Part shown: piece by piece, positions 17,957 through 27,900 of the stretch
Layout: every line of letters begins with the position of its first letter
Position numbering within the stretch: the stretch's first letter is position 1
Assembly: GCF_029338315.1 (NCBI RefSeq)
Contig: NZ_CP119794.1
Location: forward strand, 2,170,001-2,234,000
Reading direction: 5' to 3'
Length of the DNA: 64,000 bases
Origin: Haloarcula regularis
Lineage (GTDB): Archaea > Halobacteriota > Halobacteria > Halobacteriales > Haloarculaceae
The notes under the pieces: generated by a model
Database searches by the model: none
Seen by the model: only the letters and a program-made list of their open reading frames with translations
What the model was told of the DNA's origin: nothing
Translations under genes and position numbers: made by a program

Positions 17957-19471
17957 TCAGGCAAGGCGAGTCACCTCCGTCTGGCGGCGCTCGTGGGCCG
18001 TCTCGACGTCGTTTCGCCGTCCGGCGAGTGCCTCCTGGTCGGTCGCGAGGGACTCTTCGGCGACTGACACCTGCGCGGCGACGGCCTCGGGGGCAGGCCC
18101 CCCGCGGGAGTCCCGCATCGCGACGCTCTCTGTCGGGTCCAGCGCCTGTTCGACGGCCTCGCGCTCGACGTACGCAGACAGCTGGTCCCCCAGCACGTCC
18201 TCGGCGACCGCCGACAGGGCCTCGTAGTCCGGCGCGTCCTCGTCCGGCCCCAGCTGTGCGGCGGCCTCGGCGACCACCTCGTGGGCCGTCCGGAAGGGGA
18301 CACCGGCCATCGCCAGCAGGTCCGCGACACCCGTCGCGGTGGCAAAGCCTTCGCTGGCGGCGGCCTCGAGCGTCTCCGCGGGCCAGTCGGCCGTCGCGAC
18401 GGCGCCCGCCGCCACCTCGACGCTCTCGGTGACGCTGTCGAGTGCGTCCCAGGCGTGCCGGCCGGCGCGTTGCAGATCGCGGTTGTACGCGCGGGGCTGA
18501 CCCTTGAGGTTGGTGAGCAGGCCGTTGAGACCCGCGGTGGCGTCGCCGGTGCGCCCACGAACCAGTTCCAGCGTGTCCGGGTTCTTCTTCTGGGGCATGA
18601 TGGAACTCGTCGAGGAGTAGTCGTCGTCCAGGTCGACGTGGCCCTTGCTGGCCATCACGACGAGGTCCTCGGCCAGCCCCGACAGCGTCGTCGCCAGAGT
18701 CGCGACGGCGCTGGTCACCTCGACGAGGAAGTCGCGGGACGCCGAGGCGTCCATCGAGTTCTCCGCCACAGTGTCGAAGCCCAGCAGGTCGGCGGTGCGT
18801 GCCCGGTCGACGTCGAAGGGCGTGCCCGCGAACGCGGCCGACCCGAGGGGGTTCTGGTTGACGCGGCGGTAGGCCGAGAGCAACCGTTCGGTGTCGCGCT
18901 GCAGAGCCTGCTCGTAGGACAGGACCCAGTGGGCCACCGTCGTCGGTTGCGCTGGCTGGAGATGCGTGTAGCCCGGCATCACCGTCTCGTCGTGCTCGCG
19001 GGCCACCGCGAGCAACTGCTCGCGGGCGCTGACGAGTGTCTCGACGAGGTCGAGGAGATCCGCGCGCAGGCGATAGCGGATGCAGGCCGCCACCTCGTCG
19101 TTGCGCGAGCGCGCGGTGTGCATCTTCCCGCCCTCGGGGCCGACGCGCTCGATGACGGCGCTCTCGATGGCCTCGTGGACGTCTTCGCCGTCCGGCAAGG
19201 CCTCGTGGCCCGCGTCTTCGATGTCGTCGAGGGCGGCCAGAATCTCGCCGGCGACGTCGGCCTCGACGATGTCCTGCTCGACGAGCATCACGACGTGGGC
19301 GCGGTCGACGGCGAGGTCGGCGTCGAAGATGCGCTCGTCGTCGGAAAGCGACGAGAGGAACGCGCGGGCCGGGCCGCCGGCGAAGCGGTCGCGGCGGACG
19401 ACGGTCTCGTCGGCCGACTCACTCGGGATGTCCGAGGGCGCGCCGTCGGTGTAGTCCTCGCCGTCGCTCAT
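17957..19471 (-). CDS. argH: Argininosuccinate lyase
   Basis: Cleaves argininosuccinate to arginine and fumarate, the last step of arginine synthesis. A protein of 504 residues. The superfamily signature SSIMPQKKNPDTLELVRG holds the catalytic Ser loop; the regions MHTARSRNDEVAACIRYRLR and PGYTHLQPAQPTTVAHW carry the other active-site contacts (the His and Thr of the HTARSRND and THLQ motifs). It follows argG with a 3-base gap, so the two are co-transcribed. Confidence 0.95.
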   Translation of the reverse strand: MSDGEDYTDGAPSDIPSESADETVVRRDRFAGGPARAFLSSLSDDERIFDADLAVDRAHVVMLVEQDIVEADVAGEILAALDDIEDAGHEALPDGEDVHEAIESAVIERVGPEGGKMHTARSRNDEVAACIRYRLRADLLDLVETLVSAREQLLAVAREHDETVMPGYTHLQPAQPTTVAHWVLSYEQALQRDTERLLSAYRRVNQNPLGSAAFAGTPFDVDRARTADLLGFDTVAENSMDASASRDFLVEVTSAVATLATTLSGLAEDLVVMASKGHVDLDDDYSSTSSIMPQKKNPDTLELVRGRTGDATAGLNGLLTNLKGQPRAYNRDLQRAGRHAWDALDSVTESVEVAAGAVATADWPAETLEAAASEGFATATGVADLLAMAGVPFRTAHEVVAEAAAQLGPDEDAPDYEALSAVAEDVLGDQLSAYVEREAVEQALDPTESVAMRDSRGGPAPEAVAAQVSVAEESLATDQEALAGRRNDVETAHERRQTEVTRLA

Positions 19472-19474
19472 GGC

Positions 19475-20722
19475 TTACTCCTGGTCGGCCTCGCCGCTTC
19501 CGTCGGTGACGGCGGCGTTCTTCTTGACGTCCTCGAGGATGTCGTTGGCCAGGCGCGACTGGAAGCCGTGGTACTTCGCGACGCCCGTGGCGTCCTGCTG
19601 GGTGATGCCGCCGGTGATGGTCTCCTCGTCGAAGGAGGCCGCCGACTCGCTGTAGACGGCGTACTCCGATTTGCGGGAGACCGGGCGGCAGTGGCCGCCC
19701 TCGAGTTTCATCGTCACGGTGCCGGTGACACGCTCGTTCGTGTCGTCGATGAACGCCTCCAGCGCACTGACCAGCGGCGCGTCGATGAGCCCTTGGTAGG
19801 CCTTCTGAGACCACTGCTGGTCGACCTGGGCCTTGAACGCGCGTTCTTCCTGCGTCAGGACGAGCCCCTCCAGCGCCTCGTGGGCCGTCAGCAGCACCGT
19901 CGCGGCTGGGTGCTCGTAGTTCTCGCGCACCTTGAGGCCGAGCATCCTGTCTTCCATCATGTCGGTGCGGCCGACGCCGAACGAGCCGGCCTGCTCGTTG
20001 AGCTGCTCGATGAGGTCGACCGTCCCCAACTCGTCGCCGTCGAGCGCGACGGCCACGCCTTCCTCGAAGGTGATGTCGACGAGTTCCGCCTCCTTGCCGG
20101 AGGGGTTGTCGGTCCACTTGTAGATGTCGTCCTCGGGGATGGTCGAGGGGTCCTCGAGTTCCGAGCCCTCGATGGAGCGGCTCCAGAGGTTCGTATCGAT
20201 AGAGTAGCGGCCGCCGTCGCCGCCCTCGACGGGCAGGCCCTGCTCCTTGGCGTACTCGTTTTCCCACTCGCGGGTGAGACCGAGTTCGCGCACGGGGGCG
20301 ACCACCTCGAGGTCCGAGTCGCGCCAGATGGCCTCGAAGCGCAGCTGGTCGTTGCCCTTGCCGGTACAGCCGTGGGCGATGCCGGTACAGCCCTGCTCTT
20401 CGGCCACCGAGAGGATGGCCTTCGCGATGACTGGGCGGGCCAGTGCCGTCCCGAGCGGGTAGCCCTGGTAGTCGGCGTTGGCCTTCACGGCGTCCATACA
20501 GAGGTCGGCGAACTCCTCGCGGGCGTCGACGACGTACTGCTCGACGTCGAGCGCCTCTGCCGTCTCCTCTGCCTCCTCGAACTCGTAGTCGGGCTGGCCG
20601 ACGTCGACAGTGACGCCGATGACCTCGTCGTAGCCCCATTCCTCTTTCAGTAGCGATACGCAGACTGTCGTGTCGAGCCCCCCGGAGAAGGCGAGCGCGA
20701 CGGTGCCGTTTCCGTCTGTCAT
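19475..20722 (-). CDS. argG: Argininosuccinate synthase
   Basis: ATP-dependent ligation of citrulline and aspartate, 415 residues. The N-type ATP pyrophosphatase loop AFSGGLDTTVCVSLLKEEWG is near residue 9; GIAHGCTGKGNDQLRFE and EWENEYAKEQGLPV are characteristic of the family. First gene of the argGH pair. The 293 bases upstream (20723-21015) hold no convincing gene; an AT-rich TTATTTGTAG on the minus strand near 20953 is the best TATA candidate, which would give a leader of roughly 200 bases. Confidence 0.95.
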   Translation of the reverse strand: MTDGNGTVALAFSGGLDTTVCVSLLKEEWGYDEVIGVTVDVGQPDYEFEEAEETAEALDVEQYVVDAREEFADLCMDAVKANADYQGYPLGTALARPVIAKAILSVAEEQGCTGIAHGCTGKGNDQLRFEAIWRDSDLEVVAPVRELGLTREWENEYAKEQGLPVEGGDGGRYSIDTNLWSRSIEGSELEDPSTIPEDDIYKWTDNPSGKEAELVDITFEEGVAVALDGDELGTVDLIEQLNEQAGSFGVGRTDMMEDRMLGLKVRENYEHPAATVLLTAHEALEGLVLTQEERAFKAQVDQQWSQKAYQGLIDAPLVSALEAFIDDTNERVTGTVTMKLEGGHCRPVSRKSEYAVYSESAASFDEETITGGITQQDATGVAKYHGFQSRLANDILEDVKKNAAVTDGSGEADQE

Positions 20723-21015
20723 TGGTAGGTCGTGGGTGGGTTCCGTGGTGTGACTGTCGATTTCGCTTCCCTGCCGGACAGTCGGCGGCAGTGGTCGGCG
20801 ACGAACGAACCGTGAGACGAAGTGTGGGTAGTAGTGGGCCTAACGGAGGGCCCGTCGTCGCAGTCGCAGAAGGGTGAGCGACCTCTCGCTGGCGTCGGCG
20901 GCCGACAGTGGAGAGGTCTCGTGCATGTACCTGGTGGTACCGAGAGTCGGCTACAAATAACTTCCGTGTTCGAGAGCGTCTGTGCCCCGGTGGCACGAGA
21001 GACGGTCACACGCTG
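20723..21015. other. Intergenic region upstream of argG
   Basis: No convincing gene is seen. The only clear structures are a TATA-like ACAAATAAC near 20955 and the imperfect palindrome GTACCTGGTGGTAC at 20928-20941, between the presumed promoter and argG. An operator for arginine control is possible but not shown by sequence alone. Confidence 0.4.
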
Positions 21016-21771
21016 TCAGGGGTTTCGGGACCGGTCGCGGTCGGCGGTCGCCGTCCTGTTCGCGGTCGTCTGATTGCGCATGGTCGCGTCCGCGGTGTCC
21101 CCATCCATACGCGGACCGCGGTCGTCGCCCGCGTGCGGTCCGCGGTCGTCTCGCGGTCCGGCGTCACCGCCCATTGGGCCGGGCATCTGGCGGTCCGGAC
21201 GAGGCGGGTCGCCAGCGCGCGGGCCGGCTATCCCCCGGGCCATCTCGGCCACTTCGGGCCCGGTCATCCGGTGGGCCCGCTGGGCGAGCTGGTGGATGGC
21301 GTCGACGTCGACGCCGTTGGCCCTGAGCGTATCGGCGGGGAGGTGGTCGGCCGTCGCGGCGGTCTGGTTGGCCAGTCGGCCGGTGGCGCGCGTCTCGGCG
21401 TGCAGCTGCGCCATCCGAGCGCGGTACTCGCCCTCGCGCATCGTGCCGTTGGCCCGGGCCTGGTCGAGGGCGGCCCGGCGCTGTTCGAGGCCCTCGAGGC
21501 GGGTCCCGACGTCGCCGGCCTGCCTGGCGACGACGGCCGCGCGGGCGGCGTCGGAGTTCGCCCTGGCGACGCTGATGCCGTAGGCGCGGGCCTCGACGTC
21601 ACCGCCGAGTTCCGCGCCCTGAACGCCGACGGCGCCGGCGAACTGTGCACCGGGCGCGACGGCCGTCGGTTCGGTCGCGGTCGTCTCCTGTGCCATCGTG
21701 GCCGCCGGCAGGCCGACCAGCGACGCGGCGACGAGCACGGCGACGACCACTGCGGGGATGACTCGTCTCAT
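21016..21771 (-). CDS. Secreted Ala/Arg-rich helical protein
   Basis: A protein of 251 residues. It starts MRRVIPAVVVAVLVAASLVG, a Sec signal peptide with likely cleavage after TMAQ or nearby. The middle (about residues 60-170) is a long charged helix (LEGLEQRRAALDQARANGTM and RMAQLHAETRATGRLANQ) that may form a coiled coil. The C-terminal 80 residues are Pro/Gly/Asp/Arg-rich, with repeated DRGP-type units. No named family is recognised; it probably sits outside the membrane. ATG 21771 is chosen because it begins the signal peptide; an upstream ATG at 21795 is also in frame. Confidence 0.6.
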   Translation of the reverse strand: MRRVIPAVVVAVLVAASLVGLPAATMAQETTATEPTAVAPGAQFAGAVGVQGAELGGDVEARAYGISVARANSDAARAAVVARQAGDVGTRLEGLEQRRAALDQARANGTMREGEYRARMAQLHAETRATGRLANQTAATADHLPADTLRANGVDVDAIHQLAQRAHRMTGPEVAEMARGIAGPRAGDPPRPDRQMPGPMGGDAGPRDDRGPHAGDDRGPRMDGDTADATMRNQTTANRTATADRDRSRNP

Positions 21772-21949
21772 CGTACGCCACACTTGGCGCGACACCGCCG
21801 TATAACCGACAGACGGTCACACCGGATTTCGCCGGATTAAGTCGGATTAAACCACCGGATGGCGGCCACTTCCGGTCGGCCAACCGGCATCCGTTCAGTC
21901 CGGCGACAGCTGAGGTACAGTTTTGTCGGCCCGTCTGTTACGGACGGGC

Positions 21950-22504
21950 GTGACCGACGACTGGCGCGACGACGACGAGGACGAGCCGGACCAGCGGGAG
22001 GTCGAAGAGCTGCTGGAGGACTTAGAGGAGCTCGAGGACGTCGTCGACTCGCCGGTCGAACGACGGGTCATCGCCCGGACTATCGAGACGCTCACCCGGT
22101 TCACCGGCGGGCGCATCTTCGGCCTCGACGACGTCGCCCAGCAGATCGTGGGTGGATTCATCCTCTCGGCCCCGTTCGTCGTCACTGAGGAGGTGTGGAG
22201 CCTCGCCACGACGATGAACTGGGTGCAGTGGGGCATCACCGTGCTGATGGTGCTGGGCATCGGCTACGGGACGCTCTATCGGGCGAACGACGACCGGGAC
22301 CCCGACCAGGAGCGTGCCGTCCTCGGGATCCCGCTGCGGTTCGTCTCGCTGATACTCATTTCGTATCTCTCGGTGGCGGTGCTCGCGTTCGTGTTCAACG
22401 CCCCTGAGACGTTCGATGCCGCGCCGTCGACGACGCTGAAAGCCATCTGTATCGGGGCAATCTTCGGCGTCGTCGGGGCGGCGACGGCCGACTCGCTGTT
22501 CTGA
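21950..22504 (+). CDS. DUF2391-like integral membrane protein
   Basis: About 184 residues. A very acidic cytoplasmic N-terminus (about 50 residues, DDDEDEPDQREVEELLEDLE) is followed by TRFTGGRIFGLDDVAQQIVG, then four hydrophobic segments (near residues 72-90, 96-115, 136-155 and 165-182). This arrangement, including the GLDDxxQQxxG entry, resembles DUF2391 membrane proteins of unknown function. GTG 21950 is chosen; TTG 21923 is an in-frame alternative. It converges on the next gene with a 5-base gap. Confidence 0.6.
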   Translation: MTDDWRDDDEDEPDQREVEELLEDLEELEDVVDSPVERRVIARTIETLTRFTGGRIFGLDDVAQQIVGGFILSAPFVVTEEVWSLATTMNWVQWGITVLMVLGIGYGTLYRANDDRDPDQERAVLGIPLRFVSLILISYLSVAVLAFVFNAPETFDAAPSTTLKAICIGAIFGVVGAATADSLF

Positions 22505-22509
22505 GCGGG

Positions 22510-23553
22510 TTACTCGGCGTCGGTCACGTCCACGTCCGGCAGCGTGACGACGTTTTCCCGGCCGATGCGAAACGTCTCGACCCGCCCGTCGTCTCGCAGG
22601 CCACCGATGACCTGGCTGGTCTTGGCGTCGGTCCAGTTGAGTTCGCTGGCGACCGCCTGTTGCTTGATGCGGCCGCCGTTCCGTTCGAGCAGGCGCAGCA
22701 CCTGCTCCTCGTTGCTGAGGAGGTCGTCCGGCGGTGCCGTCGCGGCCTGAGCAGCGGCGTCCGTGTCCCCGTCGTCGGTCGCCGTCTGCGTGTCGCCGCC
22801 GTCGGGGCCGTCCCCACCCCCGTCGGCGAGACGACGACGGGCGAGGAACGCCGCGGCCGCCAGCACGGTCAGCCCCACGAGCGCGACGCCGAGGACAAGC
22901 GGGTCGAGGCCACCGCTTTCGGAGGCGCCGCCCTCGATGGCGACGACGCGGGGTTCGTCGGTCCCGAACTGTTGCTGGCCCCGCCAAGTCACCGAGGTGT
23001 TCGTCCGGTCGTCGGGCTCCGGGGTGACGGTCCCTGCCTGGTACGTCGCTGGCCAGCGAACCGTCAACGACGTCTCGCTGTCCAGAAAGAGGCCGGCGAG
23101 CGCGTCGCCGATCTCGAGGGTGCCGTCACCGGTCGCGGCGAAGCTCGTCCACGCGAACCGGTACGTGACGACCCCGTAGGTCTGGCCGAACGTCTCCTGC
23201 CGGGCAGTGACCGAGACGTTCCGGACGGCCATCGGCCGGCCGGTGGCGTTCTCGGCCGTCGCAGCCGTCCGCCGCATCCGGTCGCCGAAGCGGTCGGTGT
23301 AGACTGACTCGTTGGCCTCGATGTCCGCCCGGAGGTCCTCGAAGGCCCGGGTGTCGTTGTCGTCGTCGAGGCGGATGCGGTAGGCGACCGTCCACCGAGC
23401 ATCCCCCTCCGCCTCGACGTCGGCGGTCATCACGACCACGTCCGGATCGACTGACTGCTGGGCGAGCGCATCGAAGGCGCCGGCGGATGCAGTCGGGACG
23501 AGGAACAGCGTCGCGACCAGTGCGAGCGCCAGGAGACGGCCTGTCGGTGACAT
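22510..23553 (-). CDS. Membrane-anchored protein with cytoplasmic winged helix
   Basis: A protein of 347 residues. It has an N-terminal signal peptide (LLALALVATLFLVPTASAGA) and an external beta-rich domain of about 190 residues. One membrane helix follows (LVLGVALVGLTVLAAAAFLA, near residue 235), then an acidic linker and a C-terminal winged helix (EEQVLRLLERNGGRIKQQAV then ELNWTDAKTSQVIGGLRDDG). This layout is common in haloarchaea (DUF7345/DUF7343-type) and suggests a one-component sensor that couples an outside signal to DNA binding or to protein contacts inside. Confidence 0.7.
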   Translation of the reverse strand: MSPTGRLLALALVATLFLVPTASAGAFDALAQQSVDPDVVVMTADVEAEGDARWTVAYRIRLDDDNDTRAFEDLRADIEANESVYTDRFGDRMRRTAATAENATGRPMAVRNVSVTARQETFGQTYGVVTYRFAWTSFAATGDGTLEIGDALAGLFLDSETSLTVRWPATYQAGTVTPEPDDRTNTSVTWRGQQQFGTDEPRVVAIEGGASESGGLDPLVLGVALVGLTVLAAAAFLARRRLADGGGDGPDGGDTQTATDDGDTDAAAQAATAPPDDLLSNEEQVLRLLERNGGRIKQQAVASELNWTDAKTSQVIGGLRDDGRVETFRIGRENVVTLPDVDVTDAE

Positions 23554-23642
23554 CTTCGCGTGGCTTTCGAGGCTCGATTGAAATACCTTCCCACCGAGAT
23601 CGGGCCACAAGGGATATCTCCGTCCATCGACAGGGCTCACCC

Positions 23643-23831
23643 ATGGACCGCGCGAAACTCGAGGTCGAGACGCTGCTGAAGGTACTGCTCGTCCTCATCA
23701 TCGTCTGGATCGGACTCGAGGTCGTCGGCGAGGTACTGGGTGTGCTGGGGTGGTTGCTGGGACCGCTCCAGCCACTGCTCGGCATCGTGCTCATCGTCCT
23801 CATCATCCTCTACCTGACCGGCCGCCTGTAA
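23643..23831 (+). CDS. Small two-helix membrane protein (DUF7554-like)
   Basis: A protein of 62 residues with two hydrophobic helices (about residues 11-32 and 36-59) joined by a short GPLQP turn and ending LTGRL; the N-terminus MDRAKLEVET is charged. This size and pattern match a conserved haloarchaeal membrane hairpin family of unknown function. It is divergent from the winged-helix membrane gene, 90 bases away. Confidence 0.6.
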   Translation: MDRAKLEVETLLKVLLVLIIVWIGLEVVGEVLGVLGWLLGPLQPLLGIVLIVLIILYLTGRL

Positions 23832-23876
23832 CGCCCGACCGCGCCCCTTTTGCCGTCCGCACGACTCCACACTACC

Positions 23877-24386
23877 GTGTACAGTCTGAACGTCTCGATT
23901 CCCGCCGCCGTCACCAGGAAGGCGAGTACGCTGGCCCGCGAGCTCCCGCGAGCGCGCGCCCGGCCTCGCGGTGAGCATACGCTGGTCGTCAAGCGCCTCG
24001 GCGGGGGCGACCACACGTCCTACGCCCGCCTCGAGGGGCGAGCGCGGGACGCGCTCCGGGGGACCGCTCCCTTCCAGATCCGGGTGGCGGGCATCGAGCA
24101 GTTCGAGACGGCCGTCACCGGGCCGTCCCCGGTGGTGTACCTCTCCGTCGAGAGTCCCGGCCTGCGGTCGCTCCACGAGCGGCTGTGCGAGGAGTTCGAC
24201 GTCGTCGACGGCGTCGAGGGTGACGACTACACACCCCACGTGACCATCGCGCGAGGGGGTGAGCGCGCGGCGGCCGACCGGCTCGTCGCCCCGGAGAGAG
24301 AGCCAATCGAGTGGACCGTCGAGGAGCTGGTCTTCCACGATGCCGAGCGCGGCCAGTCGGTCTCGCGGGTGTCGCTCCCGGCGTAG
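23877..24386 (+). CDS. 2'-5' RNA ligase-like (2H phosphoesterase) protein
   Basis: A protein of 169 residues. The two-histidine signature appears as EHTLVVKR near residue 38 and PHVTIAR near residue 125, separated by about 85 residues, as expected for the 2H/LigT family. The first copy is HTLVV, close to the HxT consensus, so both catalytic His/Thr pairs are present. Such enzymes act on 2',3'-cyclic or 2'-5' phosphodiester bonds in RNA. GTG 23877 is the first start consistent with the N-terminal strand YSLNVSIP. Confidence 0.65.
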   Translation: MYSLNVSIPAAVTRKASTLARELPRARARPRGEHTLVVKRLGGGDHTSYARLEGRARDALRGTAPFQIRVAGIEQFETAVTGPSPVVYLSVESPGLRSLHERLCEEFDVVDGVEGDDYTPHVTIARGGERAAADRLVAPEREPIEWTVEELVFHDAERGQSVSRVSLPA

Positions 24387-24546
24387 TGGCAGGCAGGTGA
24401 CACTCCTGGTCCCGGAGCGGCGTGTCACGCTATCGCGGGACGCCCCGGGGCGACAGTCAGCGCACAGCGGCGCTGGGCCCGTCCTCATATTTGAACCCTC
24501 GTCCGGGTGACAACGTTTTTGCCGTCGCCTGCCGTGTCCATCGAGT

Positions 24547-24969
24547 ATGGATTATCGGGAAGTCGACAGCACCGCGGAGTTCGTCTGCCGACTGGACCAC
24601 GGCGCGGACTGGCGCGGGGAGATCGAGGGGCTCGCCGACGACGAGGAACTGGACGCGGCCTTCTTCTACGGCCTCGGCGCGGTGCAGGACGCCGAGATCT
24701 GGTTCTACGACCAGGACCGACAGGAGTACGACCCGGTCACGTTCGACGAGCCCCTGGAGATGGCCGCCTGCATGGGCAACGTCTCGTGGCTGGACGGCGA
24801 GCGCTTCGCCCACACCCACGCCGTCCTCTCGCGACCGGACGGCGAGGCCATCGCGGGCCACCTGAACAGCGCGACGGTGTTCGCCGGCGAGGTGTACGTC
24901 CGCGGGTTCGACACCCACCTCGAACGCGCCCACGACGCGACGACGGACCTGGACCTCTGGGAGCGCTGA
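24547..24969 (+). CDS. PPC/DUF296 domain protein
   Basis: A protein of 140 residues, a single PPC (plants and prokaryotes conserved, DUF296) domain: YGLGAVQDAEIWFYD, then EMAACMGNVSW, then AHTHAVLSRPDGEAIAGHLN and VFAGEVYVRG. Two conserved His (THAVLS and GHL) probably bind metal. Stand-alone archaeal PPC proteins form trimers and are of uncertain, possibly DNA-related, role. It ends one base before polC starts, so it is almost certainly co-transcribed with the polymerase. Confidence 0.8.
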   Translation: MDYREVDSTAEFVCRLDHGADWRGEIEGLADDEELDAAFFYGLGAVQDAEIWFYDQDRQEYDPVTFDEPLEMAACMGNVSWLDGERFAHTHAVLSRPDGEAIAGHLNSATVFAGEVYVRGFDTHLERAHDATTDLDLWER

Positions 24970-24970
24970 G

Positions 24971-27900
24971 ATGCGAGAGGCCGACGAACAGTACTTCGAG
25001 ACGCTGGAGACGCAACTGGACGAGGCGATGGCCGTCGCCCAGCGCGCGAAGAAACGAGGTGGGGACCCCAAACCCGAGGTCGAGATTCCCACGGCCAGGG
25101 ACATGGCCGACCGTGTCGAGAACATCCTCGGCATCGAGGGCGTCGCCGAGCGCGTGCGCGAACTCGAAGGGCAGATGTCCCGCGAGGAGGCCGCCCTGGA
25201 ACTCGTCGACGACTTCGTCGAGGGAACCGTCGGCGACTACGACACCCGCGAGGGGAAAGTCGAGGGTGCAGTCCGGACGGCCGTCGCGCTGCTGACCGAG
25301 GGGGTGGTCGCGGCCCCCATCGAGGGCATCGACCGCGTCGAACTGCTGGAGAACGACGACGGGACGGAGTTCATCAACGTCTACTACGCCGGCCCGATCC
25401 GCTCCGCGGGCGGGACCGCCCAGGCGCTGTCGGTGCTGGTCGCCGACTACGCCCGCGCCCTGCTGGGCATCGACCAGTACAAGGCTCGCGAGGAAGAGAT
25501 CGGGCGCTACGCCGAGGAGATCGACCTCTACGACAAGGACACCGGCCTCCAGTACTCCCCGAAGGAGAAGGAGACGAAGTTCATCGCCGAGCACATGCCC
25601 ATCATGCTCGACGGCGAGGCCACCGGCGACGAGGAGGTCTCGGGCTTTCGCGACCTCGAACGCGTGGACTCGAACTCGGCGCGCGGCGGGATGTGTCTCG
25701 TGCTGGCGGAGGGTATCGCCCTGAAGGCCCCGAAGATCCAGCGCTACACGCGGAACTTAGACGAAGTGGACTGGCCGTGGCTCCAGGACCTCATCGACGG
25801 GACCATCGGGGAGAGCGAGGCCGACCAGGGGGAGGCCTCGGAAGACGCGAGCGGTGAAACCGAGAGCGAAAGCAACGAGGCTAGCGGCGACGAGAGCGAG
25901 GAATCCGAGGAGCCGAGCGGCCCGCCCCGCGTCGAGCCCGCCAAGAAGTACCTCCGGGACCTCATCGCCGGCCGCCCCGTCTTCTCCCACCCCTCGAAAC
26001 CCGGCGGCTTCCGCTTGCGCTACGGCCGGGCCAGGAACCACGGGTTCGCGACGGCGGGCGTCCACCCGGCGACGATGCACCTCGTCGACGACTTCCTGGC
26101 GACGGGGACCCAGATCAAGACCGAGCGGCCCGGGAAAGCCGCCGGCGTCGTCCCCGTCGACACCATCGAGGGGCCGACGGTGCGCCTGGCGAACGGCGAG
26201 GTCCGGCGCATCGACGACGCCGAGGAGGCACTGGCGGTGCGCAACGGCGTCACGAAGATCCTGGACCTCGGCGAGTACCTCGTGAACTACGGCGAGTTCG
26301 TCGAGAACAACCACCCGCTCGCGCCGGCCTCCTACACCGTCGAGTGGTGGGAGCAGGACCTCGAGGCCGCCGGCGCCGACGTCCAGGCACTGCGCGACGA
26401 CCCCACCGTCGACCTCGCCGACCCCACCGCCGAGGAAGCCCTGGCGTGGGCGACCGACTACGACGCGCCGTTGCACCCGGAGTACACCTACCTCTGGCAC
26501 GACGTGGGCGTCGAGCGGGTGACGGCGCTGGCCGACGCCGTCGAGGCGGCGCAGGTCGCACAGACCGACGGCGCGGCGATGGAGCGCGACGCGGCCTCCG
26601 ACGGGGCGCTCGTGCTCCCGACGTCCGAGCCCGTCCGCGAGACGCTGGAACACCTCCTGGTCGAACACACCCAGGACGAGGACACGCTCGTCGTCGAGGA
26701 CTGGGTGCCGCTGGTCCGGACGCTGGGCTTCTCGCGGGCGCTGGAGCGCGAGTGGACCCCCGGTGACATCTCCGAGCGTGCTCGCACGTACGACGACGGC
26801 GAGAACGCCATCGTAGCGGTGAACGAGATTGCACCGTTCGAGGTCCGCGAGCGCGCCCCGACCCGCATCGGCAACCGGATGGGGAGGCCCGAGAAGTCGG
26901 AGCGCCGGGACCTCTCGCCGGCGGTCCACACGCTCTTTCCCATCGGCGAGGCCGGCGGCGCCCAGCGGGACGTCGCGACCGCGGCGAAACACGCCGACTC
27001 GATGAGCGACACGCCGGGCCGCGTCGAGGTGCAGGTCGCCCGGCGACGGTGTCTGGAGTGTGGGACCGAGACCCACATGGCGCGCTGTCCGGACTGTTCG
27101 GGCGCGGCGGAGACGGTCTACGAGTGTCGCGACTGCGGGGGGGAGGTCGAGCCCGACGAGTCCGGCCGCGCCGAGTGTCCCCGGTGTGAGACGCTGGCCT
27201 CGCCGGTCCAGACAAAGGAACTGGACGTCCACGCGGCGTACCGCGACGCCCTCGAATCGGTCGGGGAGCGCGAGACCGCCTTCGAGCAACTGAAAGCTGT
27301 CAAGGGGCTCTCCTCGGCGGAGAAGATCCCCGAGCCGATGGAGAAGGGCGTCCTGCGCGCGAAACACGACGTCTCGTCGTTCAAGGACGGCACCGTCCGC
27401 TACGACATGACCGACCTGCCGGTGACCGCGGTGCGGCCCTCGGAACTCGACGTCGAGGCCGACCGACTGCGGTCGCTGGGCTACGAGTACGACATCCACG
27501 GCGAGCCGCTCACCCACGAGGACCAGCTGGTCGAACTGAAGGTCCAGGACGTCGTCCTCTCGGACGGCGCGGCAGAGCACATGCTCCAGACCGCGGCGTT
27601 CGTCGACGACCTGCTGGAACAGTACTACGGGCTGGAGCGGTACTACGAGTTCGACGAACGCGAGGACCTGGTGGGCGAACTCGTCTTCGGGATGGCCCCC
27701 CCACACGAGTGCGGCGACGGTGGGCCGCGTCGTCGGCTTCACGTCGGCGGCCGTTGGTTACGCACACCCTTATTTTCACGCGGCCAAACGTCGCAACTGC
27801 TTCCATCCGGAGACGAAAGTCTGGTACGAGGACGAAACCGACGAGTGGCACTACGGGACTATCGAGAGTCTCGTCGAGAAGCGACTCGACCCTGAAACGG

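Noticed and set aside
18281..20653. 790-codon open frame antisense to argH and argG
   Set aside because: An antisense shadow of GC-rich codons: long Val/Leu/Arg/Gly runs and no motifs, while the opposite strand encodes clear enzymes.
20719..21009. Open frame on the minus strand directly upstream of argG, ending in a four-base overlap with its ATG
   Set aside because: The composition (rich in Pro, Thr, Arg and Cys, not acidic) is unlike haloarchaeal proteins; it is probably argG leader sequence.
25757..27742. 661-codon open frame antisense to polC
   Set aside because: Shadow of polC; composition dominated by Val, Arg, Gly and Leu without any domain.
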